DNA from: Hysterangium stoloniferum | Lineage: Eukaryota; Basidiomycota; Agaricomycetes; Hysterangiales; Hysterangiaceae | Length of the DNA: 64,000 bases | Assembly (NCBI GenBank): GCA_015178975.1 | Contig: WHVD01000205.1 | Location: forward strand, 1 to 64,000 | Reading direction: 5' to 3' | Program-made: the position numbers and the translations under genes | The notes under the pieces: generated by a model | Seen by the model: only the letters and a program-made list of their open reading frames with translations | The model's database searches: none | Told to the model about the DNA's origin: nothing | Shown: one piece after another, positions 12,051 through 21,664 of the stretch | Layout: every line of letters begins with the position of its first letter | Position numbering within the stretch: the stretch's first letter is position 1

Positions 12051-14398
12051 CTCTCGAAGAACATTTTTCCGTGACGCTTTCCCTGTTTTGGATCAGCGAC
12101 ATCTGGAACGGTCCTTCTCGTCGAGCCTCTCTCGTTAGTCTCACTAATGAGAATATGGTTAGGTGAAGAGGAGTCGCCGGTGACTCTAAAATCCAATTCT
12201 TGACCCTCCGATAACATTACACGCGGTTTCTGGAACCTGTAACGTTCCCGGTGTGTTTGGACCCAAGCGTTAATCAGAGCTTCTTGCAGGTTATTAGCAT
12301 AAGTCTGTAAACTCATGATATTATCGATGGGTTGTCCTTGAAGAAGGTAGAGCCATTCCGTAGGCAGTGTGAGAATGAGTCTGCGTGTCTCATCCCCTCT
12401 GTCCTGGTGGAACCCGTACAGGAAACGATAAAGTTTAACTCTCCGTTGGATATAGTGGACGGGTGTCTCACGATCGTGACCAGCCTGTCGAAATTTCATA
12501 GCTTCCCATTCTAAGGCTAAGGATTCACGCCAACGAGTTCCGAGCAATCCTTCGACGATACCCCAAAGAAACGACCCATGAGATTGACTGAATTCAGTAC
12601 GATGCTCACGGTCTAAGGTGCTCCACCAGACCTTAGCGTGCCCCTTGAGTCATCTTGGCAGAGCAACTCCTAAGATCGCACTCATAGAGTCTGATATCTC
12701 CGCGAGACTCATGATATCCATGATATAGTCCAGGGCTTCAGATTGAGCTCCATCGTATTCAGGGAGATCAGACCATTTGATCTTGAGGTCGTTGGTGTTA
12801 AGAGTGACCTTCTTGTCCTTAGGTAAGTCATCGATAAGCGTGCTAGCTCGAGACCGCATCGGAGTTTGAAAAGGGGTATTAGGCACTCCATTGTGGCGTT
12901 CCCCACGTCCTGAGTTCCCTCCCCGGTCTGAAGTATTCGAACTCCCAGATGAATCGCTAGGGGGTCCTCCTGATGGCAAGAAAGGGTTTGAAGCGATCGG
13001 TAGAGAATGGCGGGGACCGTCTGGATTAAGCGATCCTCGACCAGCAACTGGGCCAGCTATGCCCTCAGTAAATGCCGTGGAGAAGGACGGTCGACCCTTG
13101 TTGGCGACTGATCGGTTTCTGAGAGTGGTCACTTCATCCCTGAAGTTAGGGCTGTTGGAGACTCCCTCAAATGCGACGCGAGAGCGGTGATCTCCCTGGA
13201 AAGACGTTAGGCCCGGTTCCATCGCGATTTGTCTCTCGATCTCCGTCGCGTTCAGAAGTCGACACGGCTGGGGTTGATGGAAGGGAGCGCAGACCTCAAT
13301 CCTCTTCTCCTGAAGGCGTTCTATTACTTGCGTCCTCAAATCCAGTGGAAAATCCTCCAATATTACAGGACGGTTGAGAGAATGCAGAAAACGAGTATCA
13401 GGGGACCCGTTTAAGTTGCGAACAAATGAATTGGCCGTGGAGATAGGCGAATCAGGGACCTGGATCGAGTCGTTATAGGGGAGGAGTACCTCTAAAACCA
13501 TCTTATCAAGTCTTCTTTGGTTTCGCTTCAACCGACCTCTTAAAGTGAGGTATGCCAGCGATAGATTCGGCGTGACTCCATTGAGAGACTCCTCCAACAT
13601 ACGGATGTACATGTACTGGTAGTCAACCTTAGGCACAACATGATCTCCGCCAAGCAGGACATGCAGGATCTGCAACACATCATCATGCGTACGAAGTGCT
13701 TCAAGGAACATAGAAAACACTTCCCGCTTGAGAATTCTTCTTCCTCCTTCCATAGTAATCGTCACCTCGTTCGACCATTCAGGAATCGATTGGGTCAAAT
13801 CCTCAAGGTTCCCTGGTCACGTGAATAAATCCCGCGCCGATAAAATCGCTTGATAACGCCCTAACCAGACTGCTACAGTCTCCGGTAGAATAGGGTAATC
13901 CATACTGTACTCCTCCACGAAGGGGGTAACCTGATCCTCGGGGATTCGATCAGTGTAGTACATATCCCATTTGTAATCGATGGGCTGGGCGTAAACCATA
14001 TGACCTCCGAGGAACTGCTTAAGGATGACCTGTCTCGGAGGGAATCTGAGAACGGGCGTGGGTGCTCGATTAGACTCAACGTTAACTCCAGGGGTGTCCA
14101 ACTGCTCGAGTAATGAGCGTTCCTCAGGTGGATCGGGGGGAATGTTCATTGACGATCCAACTACTACTCCGGGGGAATCCTCTGGAGGAGGTGATCCTGG
14201 AGGAAGCTGGGGAATGTTCGTAGACGATCCAGCTACTACTCCGGGGGAATCCTCCGGAGGAGCTGATCCTTGAAAAGTCGACGAAGACTTCCTCAGGGTG
14301 ACGTTACGGGGTGGTTCTAGGTTAAAAGATTTTTGACGAGGCATGGAGCTACCCGGCGTTGATGAAGGCCTAGATGTTTGATTCTTGCCCGTAGTCAT
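12051..14398 (-). pseudogene. Element A gag (two in-frame stops)
   Basis: Three consecutive same-sense open segments (13817-14398, 12650-13798 and about 12051-12547) make the capsid precursor of element A. The first starts MTTGKNQTSR and holds two tandem repeats of a PPEDSPGVV-type motif near 14170-14270. The last has a gypsy capsid core (HYIQRRVKLYRFLYGF, then a leucine-rich LPTEWLYLLQ stretch). Stops at 13817-13819 and 12650-12652 are both TGA where CGA (Arg) would keep the frame open. Insertion of element B at 12050/12051 separates this part from the zinc knuckle at 4.4 kb. The assignment as gag rests on position and on the knuckle that follows. Confidence 0.8.
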
Positions 14399-14455
14399 TT
14401 GCGTGTTCAGGTCTTAGTAGTCAAATAATAAGTTTTTCCTCGTAGGAAAAGAACG

Positions 14456-14473
14456 GTCCGGCCCGGATCACCA
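14456..14473 (-). other. Candidate primer binding site of element A
   Basis: On the minus strand, TGGTGATCCGGGCCGG starts one base after the LTR end. A TGG start complements a tRNA CCA tail, which is the usual arrangement. I did not identify the tRNA. Confidence 0.55.
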
Positions 14474-14474
14474 C

Positions 14475-15112
14475 TGTGAAGAGTGGTGGATTCTGACCGC
14501 TCTATATATGAAGAATAGTGTTTATTCAACTACTATTAGAGAGTATTGACCGTCAGTACAATACTATAGACTACTAGACTGTTAGTACTAGTATAAGAAC
14601 ACACTGCACGCCTCAAGAGCAACTGTATAGTTGCTCATGACGGCTTAGAACAGTAAGATAATGAGTTGACCTTTTACGGTACAACTAGTAGCTAGAAATA
14701 AGAAAGATACTCAGCTAAAGACTGAGTGTCTAGGATAGAGTATTAGTAGCGTGAGTCGACTACGGTGTCGACGAGTGCAAAGTCTTGAAAGTGGAACTCG
14801 ACCTTAGCGGTTCGAGTCCAAAAGGCTATTAGTAGACTAGAGAATGCTACCCTTATGGTAGCTGAGATACTACCCTTGACACCTCTCGCTATTTGACGTC
14901 TGAGTCGTTACGAAGTGGTGTCTGCTGGGTAAAAGTTGTCTCCGATTTAGCGCTGAGAGCGCCCATAGATATACACAAGACTTCGAACTAAGAAATACGG
15001 GTATGCTCGAAGATCTAGAGAGTTAGGGAAAAAGAGTAAGAACTAAATAATAAAATACTATAATATATGTATTATTCCACAGTCCAATCATGATATATGC
15101 ATACCCTTCACA
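14475..15112 (-). repeat. 5' LTR of element A (638 bp)
   Basis: Read on the minus strand, the LTR begins TGTGAAG (15112) and ends CTTCACA (14475), a perfect 7-bp terminal inverted repeat. One base further is a TGG-initial primer-binding-site-like sequence, and gag starts about 75 bp downstream. On the outer side the sequence passes directly into a family-B LTR. No second copy is in the window, so the boundaries rest on the inverted termini, the primer site and the junction. Confidence 0.8.
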
Positions 15113-15761
15113 GAGAGAGTCGGGGACTGAGAGTTGGGGACTGAGAGTCGGAGACTGAGAGTGTCGGAGATTAGAGGTTGAAGTCATAAATGTAGGTTGG
15201 ATCGTGAATTGGATGGAGTCGGAATGTGGTGGTCGTGAATAGATAATGGAGTTGGAAATTAGAGGGGTATATAAGTCGATCTAAGTCGATATTCTAAGTC
15301 GATATTCTGATTGTCCAATAACTACATTACAGCAGGTCTTATATATGAGTTATTGGCATCTAGAAACTACTAACTAAGGGAAGAGCGGAAACACTATTTG
15401 ACAAATAGACTTGACTAGAAACCGGAAAGTTACGATAAGATCGGAAGCCGAGATTTAGCTGAGAGTGGGATTACGAGAAAAGGGAATAGTCCACGGGCTA
15501 CAAGTATATATGGGCATATGTGAAACATAGAGTAAAACGGATCATCATAATGAAAGGGGACGTATCAAAGCATAACCAGATGGTACAAGTATATTTTGAC
15601 AGGGGCGTAAACAAGGTTTGATCGCCATGAAGGTATACGTCAGTGTCGGTATTCCGAAGGTTGCCGAAATGATGACTTGATCAATAACTTGGAACATCGA
15701 TAGACTGTAGTATTCTCAGAGACCATCGGGCTGCGACATGGGTTATGACACGGTCGTAACA
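15113..15761 (-). repeat. Older family-B LTR, truncated by insertion of element A
   Basis: The sequence matches the family-B LTR in reverse orientation, from the CTCTCAGTC-type repeats to the TGTTACGACC end (plus-strand CGGTCGTAACA, ending 15761). Its other part should lie beyond element A, outside the window. It is inserted in a copia integrase relic. Confidence 0.88.
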
Positions 15762-15985
15762 AAAATACCCAATCAAGATGCATTTCTCCATGTGAGATCC
15801 TGGGCTTGATTATTTGTCCTTTTGAATGTGCACATATGCAATGCATCCCAAACTCTGATGTGACTGATGTCCAGTTTTCTTTTGTACCAAATTTCATATG
15901 GGGCTTTGCCCTTTAAGGTAGGTGATAGGTAGTACTGATCTTGTTTTTTTTAGTCATCCCTTACTTCAATTCCTTACATAGCTCA
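15762..15985 (-). pseudogene. Copia-type integrase relic
   Basis: Minus-strand reading gives a PYEIWYKRK-like block, then DISHIRVW and EKCILIGYF-like segments. These correspond to the conserved end of a Ty1/copia integrase core (P-x-E-x-W-x-x-x-K-P ... H-L-R-V-W-G ... K-C-I-F-I-G-Y). Frameshifts and CpG-poor composition mark it as old. It continues on the far side of the family-C LTR only as unrecognisable sequence. Confidence 0.65.
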
Positions 15986-16974
15986 TATTAAGATCTAAGG
16001 TCAAAGGGGGCAGAAGGGGATTTATTTATACTGGGAGGCTAATGATAGAAATCAGACTAGTTGGAAAGTCCAACTCTACAAAACAAGTGAAGCTTGGCTT
16101 CAACTTATGTGTTGTGCCCTCATATAAACTGCTAAGGTGCTCCAGCATTTCAAACAGAGGAGATAGTACAATGGAGACTAAAGACAACACTTAGTAGCTC
16201 AATTGACTGGAGGGCTGAAGTACTACTGTAAGAGTTATGTGGATAAGAGTTGCAGCTTGCTGATGATGTCTTTGAGAGTATTAAGAGAAGAGTAAAGGGG
16301 ATTTAAAACAAGAGGAGGGTAATCTAAGTTGATATTTAAACTGGAGAACTATAGCATACATGAGAGGGTCTTTATACAAAAGTATGACAGATGATCAGAG
16401 TGCCAATTAAGGAAGCAAGAAGTTATGACAGGTCAAAGGAAGTGGGAAAAAGGACAAGGATCAAACTAAGACTAAATGTGATAAGACACAAGTATTCTAA
16501 AGGTTGTGAGGTGGTGAATAGAAGATACATGTAGAACAGGTCACAGGAGAGCATCAGGATGGAGATGGGACGGGGTGGAGATGGGATGGGTGGGGATGGG
16601 ATGGGTGGAGATGGGGTGGAGATGGGATGGGGTGGAGATGGGACGGGGTGGAGATGGGACGGGGTGGAGATGGGACGGGGTGGAGATGGGACGGGGTGGA
16701 GATGGGACGGGGTGGAGATGGGATGGGGTGGAGATGGGACGGGGTGGAGATGGGACGGGGTGGAGATGGGACGGGGTGGAGATGGGACGGGGTGGAGATG
16801 GGACGGGGTGGAGATGGGACGGGGTGGAGATGGGACGGGGTGGAGATGGGACGGGGTGGAGATGGGACGGGGTGGAGATGGATGGGATGGTTAAAGGGTA
16901 ATCCATAGAGGGGTGCTGGGGGGTTATGAGGGTAAAGCCAAGCTGTGGGGGTCTGAAATGATTGGATTCTAACA
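15986..16974 (-). repeat. Solo LTR, family C (copy C1), expanded by a minisatellite
   Basis: The boundaries (plus-strand TATTAAGATC, a mutated TGTTAAGATC, to GGATTCTAACA) are flanked by an exact duplication GCTCA at 15981-15985 and 16975-16979. The body matches the other family-C copies, including the block GCTTGGCTTCAACTTATGTG, which also resembles family B's GACTTGGCTTCAGCTTATGTG. CpG is scarce outside the minisatellite. Family C is probably a decayed relative of B. Confidence 0.85.
16559..16880 (+). repeat. 16-bp G-rich minisatellite inside LTR C1
   Basis: About 20 tandem units of TGGAGATGGGACGGGG, with a few early variants carrying GATGGG in place of GACGGGG. The array has strong strand asymmetry, with runs of 3-4 G in every unit on the plus strand. 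Other family-C LTR copies have only one or two unit-like words here (GGACAGAGATGAGATGGG at about 34685), so the array expanded in this copy. Confidence 0.95.
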
Positions 16975-17405
16975 GCTCAGGGGAAAATATGTCTGGTCCC
17001 AGCACAGTTTCATGATTGATTGCTCAGATACAGAAACCATTGTACTTAATTTGGCCTTTGCAGACTCCCCTGTCAGTATTTTATATTTTTATTGGCACTT
17101 ATGGGAGGCTTGGGATGCAAATATTAAAAAAATGTATTTCTTAAAGTTCAATTTATACTTAAACTATATATAGTTTGCAGATTATCATCAGAACCAAAGG
17201 CCATGATAAATAAGATTGTGCAGAAATATTACATAATGTCCAACAAGAGTATCCCTTCTGGTCATAGAAATCCCCAAAGAATTTGAAGAACAATGAACAG
17301 AGATCCAAGAGACATGGGCAGAACAGAAGGTTTGACTCAAATATGTATATGGCAAATGAATGGATCCCACATAGGGAACATTGGTGTCATGCTTGGTGCA
17401 AAGTG
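16975..17405. other. CpG-poor repeat relic, unassigned
   Basis: This is the flank beyond LTR C1, AT-rich and CpG-poor. Weak transposon-like reading frames with stops are visible on both strands, but I cannot assign a family. Confidence 0.4.
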
Positions 17406-17663
17406 TTAGGATCCCATCATTTCAGACCTCTGCAACCTGTTTTAGACTCAAAAACCCCTCATCGTCTCACTGTCAGAACCCCCACCCAAGCTGTCACTCC
17501 TTGCAGCACCCTTGATACTTGTTTCATTATAATATTTGACTTTCTAGCATTCTGTTCCATCTCCATCCTGTTTCACTCTCCTGTCACTGTCTCCCTCTTA
17601 CATGTCTCACTTACCACCTCAGACCCCTCTAATACTGTTTAGTATATTACATTTAGTGTGAAG
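17406..17663 (+). repeat. Start of a family-C LTR in plus orientation (fragment)
   Basis: It begins TGTTAGGATCCCATCATTTC, the same terminus as the reverse complement of copy C2 (34847 downward), and follows that sequence loosely to about 17650. It then runs into a 147-bp tandem duplication. The 3' half of the LTR is missing. Confidence 0.6.
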
Positions 17664-17957
17664 GATAGACTGCAAACAGTGAAATACTCCATAAGGGAAC
17701 TGAGTATTACTTTGATTCTTTATTTTTTCTATATTTTATATTATTTTTCCTTCACTTCAAATACAAGATACATCTTGCATTTAGTAGTGCAAAGGTCCAT
17801 GTATGCACCCGATAGACTGCAAACAGTGAAATACTCCATAAGGGAACTGAGTATTACTTTGATTCTTTATTTTTTCTATATTTTATATTATTTTTCCTTC
17901 ACTTCAAATACAAGATACATCTTGCATTTAGTAGTGCAAAGGTCCATGTATGCACCC
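17664..17957. repeat. 147-bp perfect tandem duplication
   Basis: Two copies (17664-17810 and 17811-17957) start GATAGACTGCAAACAGTG and end GTATGCACCC. I see no difference over the stretch I compared. The identity implies a recent event within otherwise decayed sequence. Confidence 0.9.
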
Positions 17958-18262
17958 ACAAGCCCACAATGGTGACACTTGTAACTGTAATAGTCACAAT
18001 AGTCACAATAGACAAGACACTTTTAACCCTGACAACCACCATCTGCACAATGCAAGTATTGGTTTGGGGTGCTGTCTCAATAACATCTGTGTTACCACAC
18101 TATATTTCAACTGTGAGCAAAGCTTTGCACTGAAACAGTCAAAGCTTACTCACTACTATTCAACTCGTCTTTATGGATAAAACTTAGTGCAATAGAACAC
18201 ATCTGGAGGATAGTCACACTTCATTGAATATACAAAATTTTATGGAAAAATCCTCATATTTT
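17958..18262. other. Unassigned AT-rich sequence
   Basis: CpG-poor sequence of repeat character. I see no gene, RNA gene or transposon domain in it. Confidence 0.4.
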
Positions 18263-18759
18263 TAAGTGAGACTATTTCCTTTAGCTATGACTATATGTTT
18301 TAGGAGTTTATATTTCATTACCCCAAAATTTCATCTTTAAAACTTGTATACTCTTTTAAAATATGCACAAATGTCATGGTTAACCAAAATTATTTGGGTT
18401 ATGACTTAACCTTTGGGATGAGATGCATTCTCTAGTATCTTTGTGACTTTTAAAATGTCCACAAACATTATAGTTAACCAAAATTACTTGGGTTATGACT
18501 TAATCTTTGGGATGAGATGTATTCTCTTGTATATTATCCAAACTTTCAAATGTAGTTCATATAATTTAAATTTATTTGGTTTAGAAAGTTAACCAGAACT
18601 ATCTGGCCAGCCAATCCTGGTTGTGGAATTTATCCCCAAAAGGATAATCTATATATGTTTGTTTGACTAACTTTTGTCAGATACAAGATAAATATTAATA
18701 TTTCCTTATTCTCCAGAATGTCATCTGATAGACTGAATTTGCTTAAATATTAATACTGT
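18263..18759. repeat. Dispersed repeat G (copy 1)
   Basis: About 500 bp beginning TAAGTGAGACTATTTCC is shared with 33034-33999 (once the LTR at 33436-33923 is removed). It contains two direct subunits about 95 bp apart (TTTTAAAATATGCACAAA at 18354, TTTTAAAATGTCCACAAA at 18449). It has no coding capacity. Termini are not resolved, so the class is unknown; a non-autonomous element is likely. Confidence 0.7.
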
Positions 18760-19587
18760 TAAGTACCATGTCAGAAACCTATGCTGGAAACTATTGGGAA
18801 ATAACCAGCAACTCAGATACTTCCAGGTAGGGGTTGGACTTGGGTTCACCTAATGTACTGTCCCTCTACACAAACACTCAGGTGGCCTTAATTTCAGAGG
18901 ATCCATTTACACTGGAGAGCTTACAGATATTTGAAGTTTCAAAGAGTTCTGAATATCAAGCATACAGAAAGAGAACAGGAATAAGCTAACTAAGTCAATA
19001 TCAGATCTGAGGTGTAGGTACAAATGTGCAGAACTAATATAGACTTTCTTGTAATTGTACTACAAACTGAGATCACAATAAGATGGATTAGGATAGTGGT
19101 TTTAAATCAGGAAAATAATAGGCAAACAAATGAATACTTGTCAACAGACAAGTTACCAAATAAGGGACAAGGATGAAGTTCAGAATGTCCAGGGATTGAT
19201 AGGTTTCCGGAGGCGGGAATTATATCGGAATATTGAAATATCTGGGAATGGATCATAACAACACTCCTGAATAACTAAAAAATATTTCCTGTTTAAACCT
19301 TACAAGGTTGTTGACTACAGCAGAAGGACTTTTGCATCTGCCACAGGACATATTGTTGAATAAGCCAGATCATGCAAAATAACAAAGTTCATATATTTTA
19401 TTTGAATTTCTCAAATTTATTTCATAAATTAGTGCAAGAAATTTTACACTTTCTTTACTAAATACTTATGAAAACATAGGAAATACAAACCTTCCATTCT
19501 ATATTGATCGGATCAGCAGTCCGGTGAATTTCATTGTAGCAGCAATCACTGAAATTGATTGGCTAAGCCTTCGTCTGGGAAATAAGG
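18760..19587. other. Intergenic sequence, repeat to gene transition
   Basis: I see nothing recognisable. Composition shifts from CpG-poor to CpG-normal between about 19500 and 19560, next to the 3' end of the gene that follows. Confidence 0.4.
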
Positions 19588-21023
19588 TCACCCCGAAAAC
19601 TCATCATCTTCGACTTTGTTCTCAGGGCCCTTGGTAAACATCCACCACCCGATAACTGGCCTGACCATATCCAGGGATCCGCCGTCCCCCGAACTGGAGG
19701 ACACTTTCATACCGACTGAACCTGCGGTCATCATCGACGGAAACTCCACCCCATTGTCATTGACAAGAACATCAACTTCCGCATAGCCAACAGGTATTTT
19801 TCCGCTGTCGATGACGTGGTACGGCGAACCGTCGATCACTAGCCAGGGTTGATTTTGATTCCAATGACGCAGAGGTGCTGCGATGTGTCGTTGGAAGAAT
19901 TCTGTTACTTCGGGTTTCAAGAAGTCATGGGCAGGCAGTGCCGGCTGTGCACCAGGCTATGATTTATCAGAACCAAATTACTATGATAAGAACTATTCGT
20001 TTAAATACATACCTTTTTGCTTGATTTGGAACGACGACCGACACTTGAAGTTCTGTCATCTGCGATAATAGAAAATGGCTTGAGAGTAAGTTCAGAAAGG
20101 TCCTTGTGGCCACCACGAACTTGGCTCAGTCTTTAATCTGACATATATTAGAGATGACTGACCTCGGAATCTCTCAAAACATGGCTGAGCCACTTGCCAT
20201 CCTCGTCAAACACACAGAATGCGGATATCCATCCGCCAATATAACTCGGCCCGCTGCCTCCACCGTCCTTATGGCAAACACGCCGCCAGAACTCAAGATT
20301 CTCCAATCCGTTTGGATCATCAAACGCCTTCACGAACCTCGAAATGACCGGTTTCAAGAGATGATACCACGCCGTCGTGTGGAGACCGTACTCTTTCAAC
20401 TTTTCAATTCTCCCAAGGATGTCTTCCCAGTCGGATCTCTCCCCTTCCAAAGTGACGCTTGGTAAGCCACACGTTAGGTGGAATTCATAGTGAAAATATT
20501 TTTTCATTGTGGCCATCATGACAATTGCGAAAACAACAGAATCGCAGTCAGTCGTAGTTGTAAACCGAGGAAGTATCCACTCGCGAAGGGCAGGATCGAT
20601 GACATTTTCGTGAATCTGGCTTGTCATGTCTTTTGCCAGCCTTCCGAAATCGACTGTATATCTAGTCCCAAGTGTTTCTACAATGAGCTGTTTCTTCCCT
20701 TCGTGTGCGACAAATAGAGAACGGAGCGCTTCGCTGTTGGCGTTCACAAAGAAATTGAACTGGACCAGGATTGCAGTCCAGATATCGTCGGGTCGAATGA
20801 CCAGATGGTGGTGCTTATTATAGGCGTGGATGACTGTGTCCACAAAACCGTTCGTTTGAGGACGAATGCCTTTTGTCGAGGAGAAGGAAGACTGAAGTAG
20901 CTCTTCGCAGTGTCTGTATTGATTAGGACACGCTGACTTGAGAAGTTCCAGAGGTGTACTTGATGCCACATTAGAAGCGATGCGTTCCGCAGGGATATTG
21001 TCAGGAGAAAATGTAATAGACAT
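19588..21023 (-). CDS. DUF4419-domain protein
   Basis: The minus-strand gene has a first exon from ATG at 21023 to about 20150 (MSITFSPDNIPAERIA), one or two short introns between about 20150 and 19950, and a last coding exon ending at 19588. The exon 1 product holds blocks typical of the fungal DUF4419 family: NGFVDTVIHAYNKHHHLVIRPDDIW, abbreviated to HHHLVIRPDDIW, and SYIGGWISAFCVFDEDGKW. The last exon gives IPVGYAEVDVLVNDNG and TAGSVGM, the usual end of this domain. The exact splice sites in the middle are uncertain: a donor GTCAGT at the exon 1 end and a 20-kb-region exon ending at GTATGTA leave the phase unresolved, and a GC donor near 20190 is possible. The family is common in basidiomycetes, and its biochemical role is unknown. 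No signal peptide or membrane segment is visible. The 5' end faces the esterase gene divergently. Confidence 0.8.
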
Positions 21024-21664
21024 CGTAAGGTTCGGAGACGACGTTCAAATTAAAGGGGATTGTATACTAATGAGCAGTCCATCTTCTCTTATAGCTAACG
21101 TCACGCACAGCCCCTCACGCCATCTAAATCAAAATCAGATTAAAGCTGTGACCTTTCCGGAAGATCCGTGCAGCGTAACTGTGGTTTGAAGAGGCAGTGT
21201 GGGAACGCGTATGCCGAATCACGAGGCTGTCACGTTAAAACGGGATTCTACAAAAGAAAAAATATTGATTTGGACAAGCTTAAGTGAGTACTCTACAATT
21301 TCTCTTACATAATAGCTAACGGCGGTCCATTACCTTGTGTATACTTTGGAGGATGAATATTTCACACACATTCGCGAGACCTTTCTCGGACACAATGCCA
21401 TCAACGATCACTGATGCATGCAAAATTCATTCACTACGGCTGCGTACATCTCCAATGCAGAAAATATCAACTACGCATCTTCGTATTTTAATATCCGCAC
21501 ATGAATGGCTTATATTTCTACTCAAGGGACCGCTGCGCTGTTAGACAAGACATCGTTTGTCATTTCGCCGTGTCAACCTGTTCAAGACGTTCCTTATAGA
21601 CCCCGTATGATATATAACGTGACTGAAATGGTACAATGATCGCACACATTTCAGAAACCTCACC
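21024..21664. promoter_or_regulatory. Divergent intergenic region with TATA-like box for the esterase
   Basis: This 641-bp gap lies between two divergent genes. TATATAA at 21611-21617 is about 50 bp upstream of the esterase ATG, and the leader TCAGAAACCTCACCATG follows. I see no TATA box close to the DUF4419 start. Confidence 0.5.

Larger units (their letters stand above)
1..15112 (-). mobile_element. Ty3/gypsy retrotransposon A, interrupted by element B, runs off left edge
   Basis: This is an LTR retrotransposon read on the minus strand. Its 5' LTR is at 14475-15112, gag at about 12051-14398, and the zinc knuckle and pol at 1-4494. Positions 4495-12050 are a later insertion of element B. 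Domain order is gag, CCHC knuckle, aspartic protease, reverse transcriptase, RNase H, integrase, which defines Ty3/gypsy. The 3' end (rest of integrase and 3' LTR) lies beyond position 1. The element sits inside an older family-B LTR: position 15113 continues a minus-strand family-B LTR, and GAGAG at 15113-15117 would be its target duplication, but the partner copy is outside the window. The copy is inactive, with stops, frameshifts and an insertion. Confidence 0.9.

Noticed and set aside
14809..14819. GGTTCGAGTCC, a perfect B-box-like sequence suggesting a tRNA gene
   Set aside because: It lies inside LTR A, with no A box at the right spacing and no cloverleaf acceptor pairing in the flanks.
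16541..17005. Long repeat-protein frames on both strands over 16.5-17.0 kb
   Set aside because: They are translations of the 16-bp minisatellite. All six frames are affected by its periodic composition, and none has a promoter or gene context.
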